A stretch of 60,554 bases of DNA from Alistipes sp. Lineage in GTDB: Bacteria > Bacteroidota > Bacteroidia > Bacteroidales > Rikenellaceae. Positions 31,711 through 44,800 of the stretch are shown in pieces. Under the pieces are notes generated by a model. The model worked only from the letters and a program-made list of their open reading frames with translations, did no database searches and was not told the DNA's origin. The position numbers and the translations under genes are program-made. Each line of letters starts with the position of its first letter. The first letter of the stretch is position 1. The stretch lies in NCBI GenBank assembly GCA_017436185.1, contig JAFSDP010000016.1, forward strand, positions 1-60,554, in the 5' to 3' direction.

Positions 31711-33794
31711 GAACCGAGACAGGCAACATATTATCGGAGAATACTCGACGAATATCTGTCATCAATGCACCCTTCAATCCCTACACGGGAGAGGGTGCAG
31801 TTGGTGAACGTGAGAAGGTCGAGATACCGGACTTCCCAATACGCACGCAGTACCTCCCTGTGCAAATGCTCAAGGTGCCGCTTGTTAAACAGATTTTGGC
31901 CGCAGGGTCCATCAAGAAGTTTATCACCGACACACTTAATGTAGAGTACACCGATGAAGAGAAGCAAAAGGTTATCGAGGCTTTTGTTCGTGTACGCAAC
32001 AAAGAGGACTTCTGCTTTTGGGCCGCAACCTATGTCTATATCAAGAATAAAGGTGGTGGCGAAGATGTGCTCTTTCGGCTCACTCGCCCACAACGAAGAT
32101 TTGTTGCAAGGTTGGAGAAAAAGCGAAGGGCCGGCAAGCCGATTCGCATAGTTCTTCTCAAGGCTCGACAATGGGGTGGTTCAACCACATCGCAGCTCTA
32201 TATGGCTTGGTTGCAACTCGTCCATAAGGTTGGTCTTAATTCACTCATCATTGCCCATCAAGGTATGGCATCGGATGAGATTAAGGATATGTTCGACCGT
32301 ATGATTAAGTCCTATCCCACCTCGTTGCTCTATGAGATGGGTGCGCAGTACGATGAGAACGAGTCGAAGTTTGTCGGTGTTGGTAAGTCGGGAGCAATAC
32401 ACCGAGTGCCACAACGAAATTGCAAAATCAAACTCGGTACAGCAGAGCGACCCGACTCGTGTCGTGGTGGCGACTATAACCTTGTGCATTGCTCCGAGGT
32501 AGGCATCTGGAAGAAGACCGACGGAAAGAGTCCGGAAGACATTGTCCGCTCGGCTTGTTCTGGCATTTTGCTTGAACCTTATACGATGATCGTGTACGAG
32601 AGTACAGCCAATGGTACGGGTAACTTCTTCCAACGAGAGTATGATGCTGCCAAGCGTGGGCAGTCGCAATTTGAGGCGATGTTCGTTTCGTGGTTCGACA
32701 TCGATCAATACTCAATGCCGATAGAGGATGTGGAAACATTCGCAACCAACCTTTGGCTGAATCGCAACAATGAGAATGCAAACTCGAATCGTGAAGAGAG
32801 TGGCCGTTATTTGTGGTGGCTATGGGAAAAGGGTGCTACGCTCGAAGCCATCAATTGGTATATACAGGAACGCTCGAAGTATAACGATCACGGACAAATG
32901 GCCTCGGAGTACCCGTCAGACGATGTGGAGGCTTTTGTACATTCGGGTGCACGAGTATTTGATAGGTACAAAGTCGAATTACTGCGAGGAGCTTGCAAAG
33001 CACCGAAGTATATCGGCGATGTTTATGGCGATGCAGATACCGGAGAAGATTGCCTAAAGAATCTGCGTTTCTCGGAGGATAGGCAAGGCCTTCTATGGGT
33101 GTGGTCGTTGCCGGAGATTGATGAGAACGTAAAAGTAGTTAATCGATACTTGGCGATTGTCGATATTGGTGGCCGCTCAAAGAAGGCGGATTGGTCGGTG
33201 ATTACCGTTATTGACCGAATGTTTATGATGGAGGGCGGAAAGCCTGCTATCGTGGCACAATGGTACGGCCATATCGATATGGACCTCTTGGCGTGGAAGT
33301 CGGCTCAAATAGCGGCTTTTTACGACAATGCCTTATTGGTTATTGAGAGTAATACGGCAGAGACGAAAGATAGAGAGCGCAATGTAGATGGCGACCAATC
33401 GGCTTATATCCTCAATCAAATTAAGGGCGTTTACGACAATCTCTACGCTCGTAAGCAGAGCGAAGAGGACATCAAGCAGAAAGCACCACGAAAGTTGGGA
33501 TTCCACACGAACACACGCACGAAACCGATGATTATCTCAACGCTCGTAAAGATGGTGCGAGAATCGGGATATGTAGAACGAGACGAGCGATGTTTGGATG
33601 AATACCTCACCTACGAAAAGAAGGGAAGTGTTTATGCGGCCATTGCCGGTAAGCACGACGACCTGCTTATGACACGAGCCATAGGGTTACATATCTGCTA
33701 CTACGAGATGGATATGCCCGTAATCGTAAACCGAGTACACCAACCTCTTGCAGTAACAAGAAGCAGACGACCTATGACAGAGGCTACGATATAA
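31707..33794 (+). CDS. terL: Terminase large subunit
   Basis: 695 aa. Walker A-like LLKARQWGGSTTSQ at about 150-163, Walker B-like NLVHCSEVG about 258-266, the ATPase coupling motif (VYESTANGTGN, about 298-308) and the nuclease Asp in AIVDIGG (about 482-488) with a later HDDLLMT. It cuts and pumps DNA into the prohead. It stands on the plus strand between two minus-strand late operons. Confidence 0.95.
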   Translation: MRTETGNILSENTRRISVINAPFNPYTGEGAVGEREKVEIPDFPIRTQYLPVQMLKVPLVKQILAAGSIKKFITDTLNVEYTDEEKQKVIEAFVRVRNKEDFCFWAATYVYIKNKGGGEDVLFRLTRPQRRFVARLEKKRRAGKPIRIVLLKARQWGGSTTSQLYMAWLQLVHKVGLNSLIIAHQGMASDEIKDMFDRMIKSYPTSLLYEMGAQYDENESKFVGVGKSGAIHRVPQRNCKIKLGTAERPDSCRGGDYNLVHCSEVGIWKKTDGKSPEDIVRSACSGILLEPYTMIVYESTANGTGNFFQREYDAAKRGQSQFEAMFVSWFDIDQYSMPIEDVETFATNLWLNRNNENANSNREESGRYLWWLWEKGATLEAINWYIQERSKYNDHGQMASEYPSDDVEAFVHSGARVFDRYKVELLRGACKAPKYIGDVYGDADTGEDCLKNLRFSEDRQGLLWVWSLPEIDENVKVVNRYLAIVDIGGRSKKADWSVITVIDRMFMMEGGKPAIVAQWYGHIDMDLLAWKSAQIAAFYDNALLVIESNTAETKDRERNVDGDQSAYILNQIKGVYDNLYARKQSEEDIKQKAPRKLGFHTNTRTKPMIISTLVKMVRESGYVERDERCLDEYLTYEKKGSVYAAIAGKHDDLLMTRAIGLHICYYEMDMPVIVNRVHQPLAVTRSRRPMTEATI

Positions 33795-33795
33795 A

Positions 33796-33820
33796 AAAAG
33801 AGGAGCGAAACTCCTCTTTT
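33796..33820. terminator. Bidirectional terminator between terL and portal
   Basis: AAAAGAGGAG, loop CGAAA, CTCCTCTTTT, flanked by A and T tracts for both directions. Confidence 0.88.
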
Positions 33821-33823
33821 TCT

Positions 33824-35776
33824 TTATGCTGCACGCATTGTGCTGTAACCTCTGTTGACGGCATCCATATTTGCACCTTGCTGCACTTGGGCAAGAAGTT
33901 CGGGAGATAACCCATTCGGGGTTTGACCCTGCTCCAATTGCTCCTGCTGGCTCTGTAGGCTTTGCAACAACTCGTCTGCAAAGGGGAAGTCACCGACCTG
34001 CAACAACTGTTGGATTGAGATTTGATTTGCTCTCCACAGCTCCATCAACATCTCGTTGGCAATCTGTCGATATACGGGAGTTGTCGTGCTTTCGATGATG
34101 CTCAAATCAAACTCTACATCACGCACCTTCTTCGGGTCGTATTCAATCTGCGCTCCGTTGCCTCGGATGTTGAACACTCGTTTGCTGTCGTAAAACTGTT
34201 GGATATTCTTCACATCCTTGTACGCACCATCTACGATGAACATACTGAAGCTCTCCAACATATCCAGCAGCGAGTTTGCCGAGTTCTGCGTCTGCTGTGC
34301 GTAGAGGCTTGCGCTCGTACCGGAATAGCCGGGTTTGCCCTGCAATGCACCATTTACACCCGATATATCCTCGAAGAATTTAAGCTGAATGTTCAACAAC
34401 TCCGAAATACCGATGTTGGTTGCATTGTTGGATATTTGCTGCGGAAGAGGTGCGCCATTCTTGGTCTTGATGGCTATGACACCATCGAAGCGGCTCCACT
34501 CGTCGGCAATATCCTCCAATGACATATTCGTGGGCAAACACTCTTCGGGGAAGATTAAGACACCCTTTGCGCTTGCACGCATAATCCAATCGTACAACGT
34601 AATCAGTCGGTTGGTGTAACGCTGCTGGTCGATTACATCAGCCACAAACGAATGAATCTCGCCATCGATATAGGGGTAAGCCTTGAAGACATACGGATGG
34701 CTCTTGTGCTCGTAGGGAGTCTCACCCTCATCCAGAATGTCACCAAAGGGCGAGAGGTAGTAGAAATACCAATAATCGTCGATAAACCACTCGGCCTTAA
34801 TCAACGGAATGTCATCGACGGACATCCCCAATGCGGTACCCTGCGATATACGATTGTTGTTCACCACCTCGACCATTTCGTGGTAGTCCTCAATGTCAAT
34901 CTTGTACACGTCACCGTTGTTGTAGTCGTGGCAACGATAACGGGGCTTGCTCTCCTTTCTCCACACCTCAATCACACGGCAGCGAGAATCGTTTTGCGGA
35001 TAGAGAAAATCAAATGTTTTCATATAGGAGTAGCCAAACTCCTCGTATATCAATGCAATGGCATCACGGTCCCGTGCGTGCGAATAGATACGGCTCAACT
35101 TCTCGTAGTCCTTTGTCGATTTGGCAAACTTCGAGCAAAGATCGCCAAAGCTCACATCGTGAATCTCGCCTACAATGTTGCAGTCCCAACCTCGGAAGTC
35201 TCGCATATTGCCGTCGATGAAGAAATTGTTGGGATTGACATAGTCCGTCCAACAGTCGAGTTTGTTATCTCTCCATCCATACCACTTTCGATAGACAACC
35301 AATCCTCCGATCAGAAACTCCTCCATTGTTCGGGCATCGACCTCCGAGCGTCTGTTGAGTTGCATATTGTACTTCAGCACCTCCGACATCGTTTCTCCGA
35401 GCTTCTTCTCGTCTCGGTCACGAGCTGCGCAGGTAGGCTCTTTCGCCTGACCTCGGTACACACCAAGCACGTTGCGCAGCAATCTGCGAATGAGGTTGTT
35501 CTTCAAAGGGATGTTGCCCTGCGATTGGATGTACTTCTCCTCGGTCATCTGCACGCCATCGACGGTGACAATGTCCTTCCATTGGTCACCATAGGCATAT
35601 CGTTTATTGCGTTCACGCTCCTCACGGAAACGGAACATATTGTCCCAATGCCGTTGGGCCTCCATCAAAATCGAGAAGGCTCGTTTGTCACCCATCGACT
35701 TGGCCGCTTTCACGGTGTCTATCGAAGTCTTGGGCCGTATTTTACTTAATGGTATGAGTCTTTCTTTCGCTGCCAT
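33824..35776 (-). CDS. Portal protein
   Basis: 650 aa from the ATG at 35776 (MAAKERLIPLSKIRP); the open frame up to 35818 runs through the terminator/promoter hairpin and is not used. N-terminal helices, GWRDNKLDCWTDYVNPNNFF (about 180-200), a clip/wing region, and the C-terminal helical barrel region with NQISIQQLLQVGD and a Gln-rich end match P22-like portals of Bacteroidales phages (NIGISELLNIQLKFFEDISG, GTSASLYAQQTQ). Confidence 0.88.
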   Translation of the reverse strand: MAAKERLIPLSKIRPKTSIDTVKAAKSMGDKRAFSILMEAQRHWDNMFRFREERERNKRYAYGDQWKDIVTVDGVQMTEEKYIQSQGNIPLKNNLIRRLLRNVLGVYRGQAKEPTCAARDRDEKKLGETMSEVLKYNMQLNRRSEVDARTMEEFLIGGLVVYRKWYGWRDNKLDCWTDYVNPNNFFIDGNMRDFRGWDCNIVGEIHDVSFGDLCSKFAKSTKDYEKLSRIYSHARDRDAIALIYEEFGYSYMKTFDFLYPQNDSRCRVIEVWRKESKPRYRCHDYNNGDVYKIDIEDYHEMVEVVNNNRISQGTALGMSVDDIPLIKAEWFIDDYWYFYYLSPFGDILDEGETPYEHKSHPYVFKAYPYIDGEIHSFVADVIDQQRYTNRLITLYDWIMRASAKGVLIFPEECLPTNMSLEDIADEWSRFDGVIAIKTKNGAPLPQQISNNATNIGISELLNIQLKFFEDISGVNGALQGKPGYSGTSASLYAQQTQNSANSLLDMLESFSMFIVDGAYKDVKNIQQFYDSKRVFNIRGNGAQIEYDPKKVRDVEFDLSIIESTTTPVYRQIANEMLMELWRANQISIQQLLQVGDFPFADELLQSLQSQQEQLEQGQTPNGLSPELLAQVQQGANMDAVNRGYSTMRAA

Positions 35777-35822
35777 AAAAAAGAGTGTGGTAATTACCTG
35801 TTCAAAGGTAACCACCACACTC
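35777..35822 (-). terminator. Intrinsic terminator before portal with embedded promoter
   Basis: On the minus strand a 17-bp stem (arms 35822-35806 and 35799-35783, two G-T pairs), loop TTGAAC, then T6 touching the portal ATG. It lies 20 bp after the stop of the giant gene. Confidence 0.88.
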
Positions 35823-35846
35823 CTCTGCTCCGTTTTATTTATTAAC
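35803..35846 (-). promoter_or_regulatory. Late-type promoter of the portal gene
   Basis: Box GTTAATAAATAAA from 35846 to 35834, overlapping the giant gene's stop; TACCTTTG from 35810 to 35803 in the hairpin. Spacing again 36 bp. Transcripts begin past the left arm and cannot form the terminator. Confidence 0.78.
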
Positions 35847-38800
35847 GGCTATCGTTGTCATCCTCCTCTTCGGTGCCGTAAATGGCATCGACCGTCAAGG
35901 ATTTCAACGTCATCAACTCCGCATTGAGAGCCTCTTTCTCCTCATCCGATGTGGCCTCTTTGATTTCTCTCTCAAGGTCTTCGATGTCGCCTCGGTAGAT
36001 ATCAAATAACTCCATTCTTCTGTAAGCCTCCGAATTGTAGAGGAAATTGATTTTTTCTGCGAAATTAAAGATTCCCTCATCGGTGTCGTGCTCATAGTTG
36101 CGCAGTCTGCGCTTTGTCGTTTCGTACTCTTTCTTCGCCTCGTAATACTTATTGTTAACGGCACGATATTGGGTGCGATCGTCACTCTTTGCAAGCACAC
36201 GGTTCAAGAAAAGTACGCCACGAGGGTCAAAGTCTCTTGCTCCGACAACCATCTCTGCCGTCTTGGTGAGCTTGTCAGCAGTAGCAAAGTAGCCGCCAAA
36301 ATAACCATTCAGGAGATACTCAATGATTGCGGGGTTGAGATCAATAGCACCCTTTGTGTATTTATCACCACCGCTCAACTCGTTGAGTGTTGCCGCAAGG
36401 TTGACAAGATACTTGTTAGTGCTACTATACGCTTTCGTCCAATTGGGCATATCCTTGTTGTACGGCGTATCCTTGTAAATCGGCAATCCCGTCCAACTTG
36501 TGTTAGTGGAGGCTTCAACAGCGGTTTTTGCCGCACTCGGGATAAATGCGTGGAATCCACCTCGACCTTCCATAAAGTCAATCGGAAGTATTTTTGTCAT
36601 CTGACCAACAATGGCCGAGGCCAACTCACCATCGCTATAATCCTCCTTGCCGGACATTGCCGAAACCATTAACTCGCCAAGACCATAAACGGCTTGAACT
36701 TCTATCGGAAGTGGTATCTTGGCAAAATTGCCGTCGCCCAGATGGAACATAATGTTGCTTCTGCGGACATATTCCGGATTGTTGAAGTACGAGTTCTTTG
36801 CATCCTCATCGTCATCATCGTAGCCGAGATAGGCCATCAGCGCACCCAATATAAACCACGATGCAACGGCTGTAAATGCTTTGGCAGGATGGCGTTTAAC
36901 CTGTCGGCCAAAATTTGTCGTACCTTGAATAGCCGCATTCCAGAAGATATACATTGAACGACCAAATCCCGAAGTAAATGCAGCCGCATTGCCAAGTGCC
37001 GTTTGCCCATTGGCTCCCATAAATTTTGCGCCGGCACCCTTCTTGTTGAAGTTTATGGATATCTCCTTCGCATCGTAAATCGATCGATCGAGGCTACGGC
37101 CCATCTGCTGCGATGTCATAAAGGCGGCAAAACGGGCGCAGTTCTCAACGGCTTGGTTGAACTCGTCGAGTCTATCTCCGAGAAGTTGCCAACCCTCTTG
37201 TACACTTAACTTTCCTCCAGAACGGTCCAGCTTTTCCTTCAACTCGCTCTTGTGCTGTTCTACATCTCGCAGATTCACATATCCCGTTTCTCCGCCATTG
37301 ATGACGAACTTGTAGAACATCGCCTCCATCGGGTCGCTCATATCCAGCGTTCCCTCTCTGTACTTCGAGTAGAGAATCTTCATTTGCACAGGATTAGCCT
37401 TCAGGTAGTTCTTGTGGAACGTGAGCGCATAATTCGGACTCTCCTTAATCCACACCATCTGGTTGGTATAAAGCATATCTCGCATAAAGTTCGACAAAAG
37501 GAAGTCAGGATTTCGTGTCGTGTATGCGTAACTCAATCCTCGGTTAACCCATTGCGCAGCATTCAAAACAGCACCAATTGCACCCGATATGTCATTATCG
37601 GGATTAGTTAGGCCGTTCAAGGCTTGTGCGAGACGAGGGCTTCCGTTGATTGTAAGCACATAGTCCACACCATTGCGCTTGACAATTACCTGATGCTCCT
37701 TGAGCGTCTCCTTTGATGGAACTTTATAAGGCATCGATGTCTGGTCGCCACTTACCTTGTAGCGATCCGGATAGGCTTTGGACAGCTCCTTCATAGCCTG
37801 CTCGTGTTCGGCCACTTTTCGTGCCACCTCTTCAGGTGAATCGGTCTCCAAGATGTTGGGCATTTCGGGCACCCACTCTTGGTTGGCCTCATCGTAGCGC
37901 AGCCACAGCCTGTTCACGCTTACAAGATCGCTCGGATGACGAAGCACAAAGTTTAAGAAACGTTGCTTTACCAACATATTTCTATTGGCCTGCAAAATCG
38001 CACTCTCGGCCATAGCCGAAAGATTTGCAAAGGGATCATCGGCCTTCGATTCACGGCCACCGGCCTTTCTGATGGGAGAACTAAACGACCCTCTGGTGCT
38101 TGTGAGGTAAGCATATTGGTCGGTCACGGTCTTCTCGTCAAAGCCTCGCAGAGGGATGTAGTAGTCGTACATATCGAGTATTTGTTCCATCTGCTCCTTG
38201 CTCAACAATCCACCCTCATAGAGTTTCGACAGAATAGCCTTGCGCACCTCCTGTACTCGCTCCCAGATTTCGTCTGTTTCGTGCGAGTTCTCATACTCCT
38301 CGACCATTCGTTGAGCCTCCTTCTCCGCATCCGAAACGTGCTTTTTGCCCGTAAGAGCCGTCAGACCTGCATAGTCTTTTTGTCGCTTTTCGGCAATCAG
38401 TTCCGTCATCGTCTTGGCTCCACTTGCCGAGATAGCCTTTGACGCAATTCGACTCTCCTGCTGGTCATACTCTCGCTTGGCCTCACGTTCAGCCATCTTC
38501 TCGTTACGCTCCAATCCGTGCTTTGCGAACATATAGTCGATCAGCTCGGTTCGAGCCTCCTCGTTAGGAGCGATTGCGGAGATCGCATCAACCAATCGTT
38601 GGAATACCGTATTGGCAAACGCATTAGCCTCGGCAAGATTTGTCGAAGATAAGCGATTCTCGCCAATGTAGGCATTCTCGAAACTTGCGACATCCTCGAT
38701 GTACATATCGCCATATCCCTCCTCTTTGAGGATCATAAGCATTGTATCGTGCAGACTCTGCATACTATCCTGCATAGCCTCCATCGACTGATACATACCG

Positions 38801-41800
38801 CTCTTGATGCGCTCCTCATACTGCTGGCGAATTAACGTCTCCCGATATGGGGTGTGCGCAACACGCATCCGCACGTCGTCGGAGGGGGAAGTTGTCTCAC
38901 GGAAGCGTATGTCGTCATTGTCGATACGTTCCATTTCCGATAGATAGGCTTTCCCGTAAAGTGTTGTGTGTTTTACCGAATGCTCTCTTCGTGTATCTTG
39001 GTCGCTTACGACAATAGACCAATCACAAGAAGCAACAGGTCTGCGAGACCCTCGCATATCAACATACCGATCCCACGACGTGTAGCGTCTGGGTCTCCAG
39101 CTAATAACCTTATTGTCGTTTCGTTGTATGTAAGCATCCTCCACCAAAGCCTTTTTCTTCTCAATTGCCTCTTGAGATTTACCTACGTCGCTCCAATGGT
39201 CGGCACCTCTAATCACATAATCGCCTCGTTCATCGTTGCCATACCAATACTCTGAACCGCTTCTCGAAACATAATCGGCAGGTCGGTCTGGTCTCTCTAC
39301 TTGAGTAAAGACTGCTTCAGTCGATTCATAGAAATTGTCATAGGTGATGGGGGCATCACTTGCCACACGGAATCTCGTATCGAACTCACCGACACCGAGG
39401 CGTTGCTGCATCACAACATCCTCGGCTACGGCCATAGCACCCTTACTGCGTTGCATCTGATAGGTGCGCCACAGCATATAGCGTATGTCGTTGTCATTGA
39501 TTCGATAACCCAAAGCAATCTTGGCATCGCTCAACAGGTCGAGGAACAGGTCACGCACAACCTCGAAGAAGTTGCGATTCTCACGCTCCTCAAATCCCTG
39601 CTCTGCAAGGCTTGCAAGGTATTCATCCGTTGCAAGGTTGAAGTCCCAACCGAGCGTGGCAGCACGACGAGCGATGCGCTCACGGATGGTCTGCGAAGCA
39701 CCACGATAGACCTTCTCCAAGAAGGCGTTGTAACGCTTCTCTCCAACCGTCTCACGCATACCCTTGTGGCCTACCACTTCGTGGAATATGGTCGCACGAA
39801 CATCCTCTACGCTCACTGCGTTAGGAAGCACGACAACTACCTGCTTCGTGGTAGCATCGTACCAACCCTTTGCTGCTCGTTTGCGACTTTGCAGTCTCGG
39901 ATTCGGGGCGGTAATATCGCTGATTCGCTCGACAATGTTGATTGGCGTGCCGAGTTGCGAAGCGAACAGCTCGGCCGCTTCCTTTACTGCTTTTCTTCGG
40001 ATTCTTCCTCGTCCTTGTAGTAATCGATCCACTCGTGAATCTCTTCGATTGGCGCTCCTATCGCCTCTTCCAACTTCTGTTTTGCTTCTTCGTAAGTCAT
40101 TTCTGTAGATGTTAAGAATTTCACTCAATGCAAATCTACCCAAAGGTAGCGAATATTCGGATTTATCCAAAAGATTTTCTTCGGAAACAGTTCTCCCTTT
40201 AATGTAGTTGAACAAATCATTTCGGAAGTTTTTGGTTATATTACCAATTGCAAATGCAAGAAGCTCATTGCCCTTTTTCGCATTCGACTCTCCTTTGTAT
40301 AATTTTTCAACCAACAAAGCAAGTGGGTGGTTCGCCTTTACAGCCTCATCCCAGATGGCCTCAAGGTCTCGCTTATCAAAGTGGAGACCTACCAAATGGT
40401 GTGTGTTCTCGTGCATCAGTGTAGCCGATACTGTGAACACATCGTTGGACTCATCGTAATTTGACACATCAGAGGTTATGAAACCTGCTTGAGGCCAATA
40501 TAACCCTCGGGCTTTGGATTTTTCGATGTAGGATTTCACCCAATCCTTATCAACATCGACACCAACATCGTCCTTATAAGTTGATACAATATAATCTGCA
40601 ATCTCTTGGGTATCAATTCCTCCGTTAAAAACCATAATTGGAGGCTCAAATCCCAATTCATCAGAAATAGCTGTTAATACACTCTGAATTGCGGCAGCCT
40701 TTTCGTCTCGCCACTTATTGAGAGCCTCCGTGTCGCTCTTGTCGAGCTTCTTATAACGCTCTTCCAATTCCTTGAATAAATTCTTCGCATCTGCCACACG
40801 GAACATCGTCTGGCCCTGCATCACGCTCTCACGCATCGAGTCGGTGACATCGACCGAGTGCATCGTGCGCCCTGCCTCCTCGACATTGGGAAGCGTTACA
40901 TCCTGCACCGTTGCGCCCCATTTCTTGGCGTACTTGCGCATAAAGGAGGGCAACATCTGGTCGTAGAAGGCACGCATACCCTCACCACCAATACGGAGAC
41001 CGTCGGCATCAATCTCTTTTGCCGTGACCTCTTTTTGGGTATGGTAAGCGTCAAGCGTGGCTTTATCCTCTGCGCTTATAACGGCGTACAAATCTGCAGG
41101 GCGTGACACACCATATTTTTTCATCAACTGCATAATGGCATCGCCCACACCTTCTGTACTTTCACGCAGAACGAGCGTGGCATCTTCGCCCTCGCCATTG
41201 AGAACTTTTCTTGCCACCTCTTTTCCTACAACATCGGCAAAAGGAGTTCCTGCATTGACAAAATCTTCTTCGCTGCTGACGACAACACCATTATTGTCAA
41301 TAGTCATTCGTCTGCGGCTTCTATCGGTCAGATGAATCTCAACGTGTTTTACCTCCTGTCCGTTGTCCTGTCCTTCGTAGGAGAGAATACGAGTGACCAC
41401 ATTGCCTATATGGTATCGCTCGGCCTGCTGATCGCCCTTTGTCCAAGCCACCTTGTCGAAGCCGTGCTCTGCCGCATAGCGAAGCATACGCTTCATCGCC
41501 AGCTCTGCCCAATTCTTCTCAAATGGGACTTCGGGGATGTCCGATTTCTCGTATCCTGCAACATAAAGATCCTTGGCCGCCTTGATGTTGTAGTGGAGCA
41601 GACCCTTTGAGAATCTTCTATCCAACTCACCATCTCGGTAGAACTCATAGAACTCGCCTGTCTCAACAACTTCGATATTGTTGTCCTTGAGGTATTTATC
41701 AACATCCGAAGGACGATAACCCTTCTCACGACCATCTTGATGTCGTTTGCTTTGAATCTCATCGATAACAAGCACACGCTTGCCATCCTCGTCGGTAGTC

Positions 41801-44800
41801 TCGCCAAAGCGAATCCAAGCGATAGTACGGCCCTCGCCTGCATCACCGAAGTGAACTTCATCGTTCTCGTTCCACGGCTCGATAGTCGGCACCGTCAATG
41901 CGATCTCACGATTACCCTCAAGGCCTTTCGTGGTGTAATCCTCACGAAGGTGATAGATAGGTCTGTCAATGGGGAGGCCGAGCAGGATGCAAGCCACCTC
42001 GGCATTATCTACTCGAATTCCATCGTAGCCACGCCAGAAAGCTATCTCAAAGTCATCGCCATATCTGTCCACCAAATCGACCCAAGCGGCATTGTATATT
42101 TCTTCTGCAGTTATTCTCGATAGTGAGGAGTGGGCTTTGCTCTCGTCGCTATTCAATACCGTAGTATCAAAATAATTTTCAGGAAGGTTGTATTTCTTTG
42201 CCAACTTCGCCTCATACTCATCGATATTACGACGTACCTCATCCTCATAGCCTTGGGCGATCTGCTCGAACTCCTCCTGTAAAGCCTTAAACTCAGGCGT
42301 AGTTTCTACGGCACTATTGCTGCTATAAGTAGTCTCCTCAATCTGAATCTGATTCTCGTTGATGTAGTCGAGCACCTCCTGCTTGGTGAGGCTCTTGGCC
42401 TCGGACTGCTCAAGCCACTCCGAGAGGCCAATCCATTTGTCCTCTCCGGCCTTGATTCCTCCTGCCTTCTTCAGCATTGCCAACCATTGTTGTGGCGTAG
42501 CCTTCTCCTGCTTGATGCCCTCCAACGCTACTGCCGCATTCGACAAGAACGTCGGTACCGTGCGGAAAGAGGTGCGCTCCTTAATCTCAAGGTCTGCATC
42601 GTTGAAGATGACATAGTTGCGAACATCTTGATTGCCACCATCGCCAAAATACATTATGCCCGTGAATCCAGCACGAGAGAGGAACTCCGATGCAGCCTTG
42701 TCGCTTCCAAGTGAACGCTCCAAGTCTTTGTATTCAAACTCTCCGCTTGTCATACTGCCATTGAAGACAAGTTCGCCAGAGTCTTCATCACGATAGAAGA
42801 GGTCCGTCAAACCCTCTTTCTCTGCTTGTGAGGCTATCATCTGCATCTGCTTGGGGGTCAGGCGACCCTCCCACGACAGATAGTTGTACCCATTGTCGTC
42901 GGGTATCTCAACCTGATATACATTGCCTCTTACTCGTGCTCTCTCATATACCTCTTGAGCCTGCGCAACGGCAGCTCGTGCGCTTTCGATTTTAGCCTCG
43001 GCATTCTTTAAGGCTTGTTCGTTGTAAAGTGTATTCTCTTTGCTATTCTCGATGTTCTCTTGAGCCTCCTCCAATTCGTAACCTGTTGCACCATTACGGA
43101 TTCGCTCCTCGAAGAATGCGATATTGTCTTTTGCGAATTGTATTTCCTCACGAAGGCTTTCAGCGAACCGCTCCGCCTTATCCAACTCTATTTTAGCATC
43201 GATAATGGCTCTTCTTTCGGTGCTGAACTCATTGATAGGGTCGGTAAGCACTTTTGCATACCACTCGCCAATGCCTTTCTCCTCGGTCACATACGTTCCC
43301 CATCCGAACACTCGGTTGCCTTCACCCGACCCCATAAACGAATGGTCGAAACGCTCGAAGGTTGCAGGTGTGCCGTGATAGGTCGTGCGGAAACGCACAT
43401 CCTCCGAGGCTGCCATTTGTCCCTCGTCGGTGTTAATCCAAGCTACATCAGAGGTGCGCACAACTTTTGAATAGACCTCCTCACCACCGGCGTAGTCCGA
43501 GGCTTGCATCAATGAGGGCGTTACAAACGTACCGTTGGCGATAGGCTTGCTGCTGTAGATGGTGATTCTGCCGCTTTGCTGTGCCTCCTCCAACATATCG
43601 TTGGTTATGTCGGGGTAGGATGCCAACTCCTCCCATCCACCTTGCTCGGCGGCTGTACGAGCCTCGGCAACAGCCTCATCAAAAGTGCGAATATCCTCTA
43701 CCGAGCGAATGCCTGTGTGGTAGTCGTCGAGCATCGGATTAGAACGCTCGATAATTGCAAATTGACGGGCTTTGTCGTTCTCTACGGTGCGGAACAATAT
43801 CGAGTTGCCTTGCTCATCGGTGCGCTCCTCCAATGCGCCAAACAACGCATCAAAGTAGGGCTTCATAATTGCGTTCTCCTCGGCTGAAGGGTAAGGGTAG
43901 GCTTGGCCGAAATCCTCTACCAACGTATCGTCAAACAGCGTGGTCTCACGAACCAGCAGGGGCGAAATCGTCTGTTGGCCGCCAAGCTCGTTATACACAT
44001 AGGTTTCAAAGAGACGTGCAGCACGCTCCCACACCTCATTCCAATACGCACCTGCGTTTCGAGAACGAGTCGAGTAGTCCAATGTCGCCATTCGTCGTAC
44101 AAGCTGACTGAACGTATTGGCTACAATGTCTCGTTCAGCTCTACGCTTATCCGTCGCCATATCGAGTGCATTGCCCGTAGCTTGTCGAGCCAGATAGTTA
44201 TCCAATGCGTGGAACCATTCGTGAGCCAACGATCCTGCGCCATTCATACGGGTAAGGTTGATTGCCATCTTCATCGGCTCGTAGTGGGCTATTGCCTTCG
44301 ATTTGCCACGAGAGCCAAAGGCAAGAGCTAACTGCCCACCAAGCGAGAATGCTTTGGGGGAAATGCCGACAACCTTGCAGAAGTCCATAATGGCATCGTA
44401 GGTCTTATTTAAGTAGAGTTGTCGTTCAGCCTGCGGTACCCAATTACCAAACTCCACTCCTCGGAAGCCAAAGGTGCTTTGGAACTCTTCGGGTGTAATG
44501 TCACGACCTTGTCTGTAATCGACACCGGAACGCTCTACCGCACCAATATCAGACCCCATCAAGGTGAATATCATTTGCTCCTCACGACTACGCAGGGTCT
44601 CTGCATTCTCTTGCAAATAGGCTTCAGCCTCTGCTTTCGTTCTGAAATGCCCCGAAAGGAAGATGTTGCCAGGAATGCTGCGGCTCTTGATTCGGTAGCC
44701 GTATAACGAATCCTTAACAACGTGCAGGTGCCCGACCTTCTCCGACGAATCAGCTTTGCCGCTCTTTGGCTTGGACAGTTCCATCGAAACCACAGGGTAC

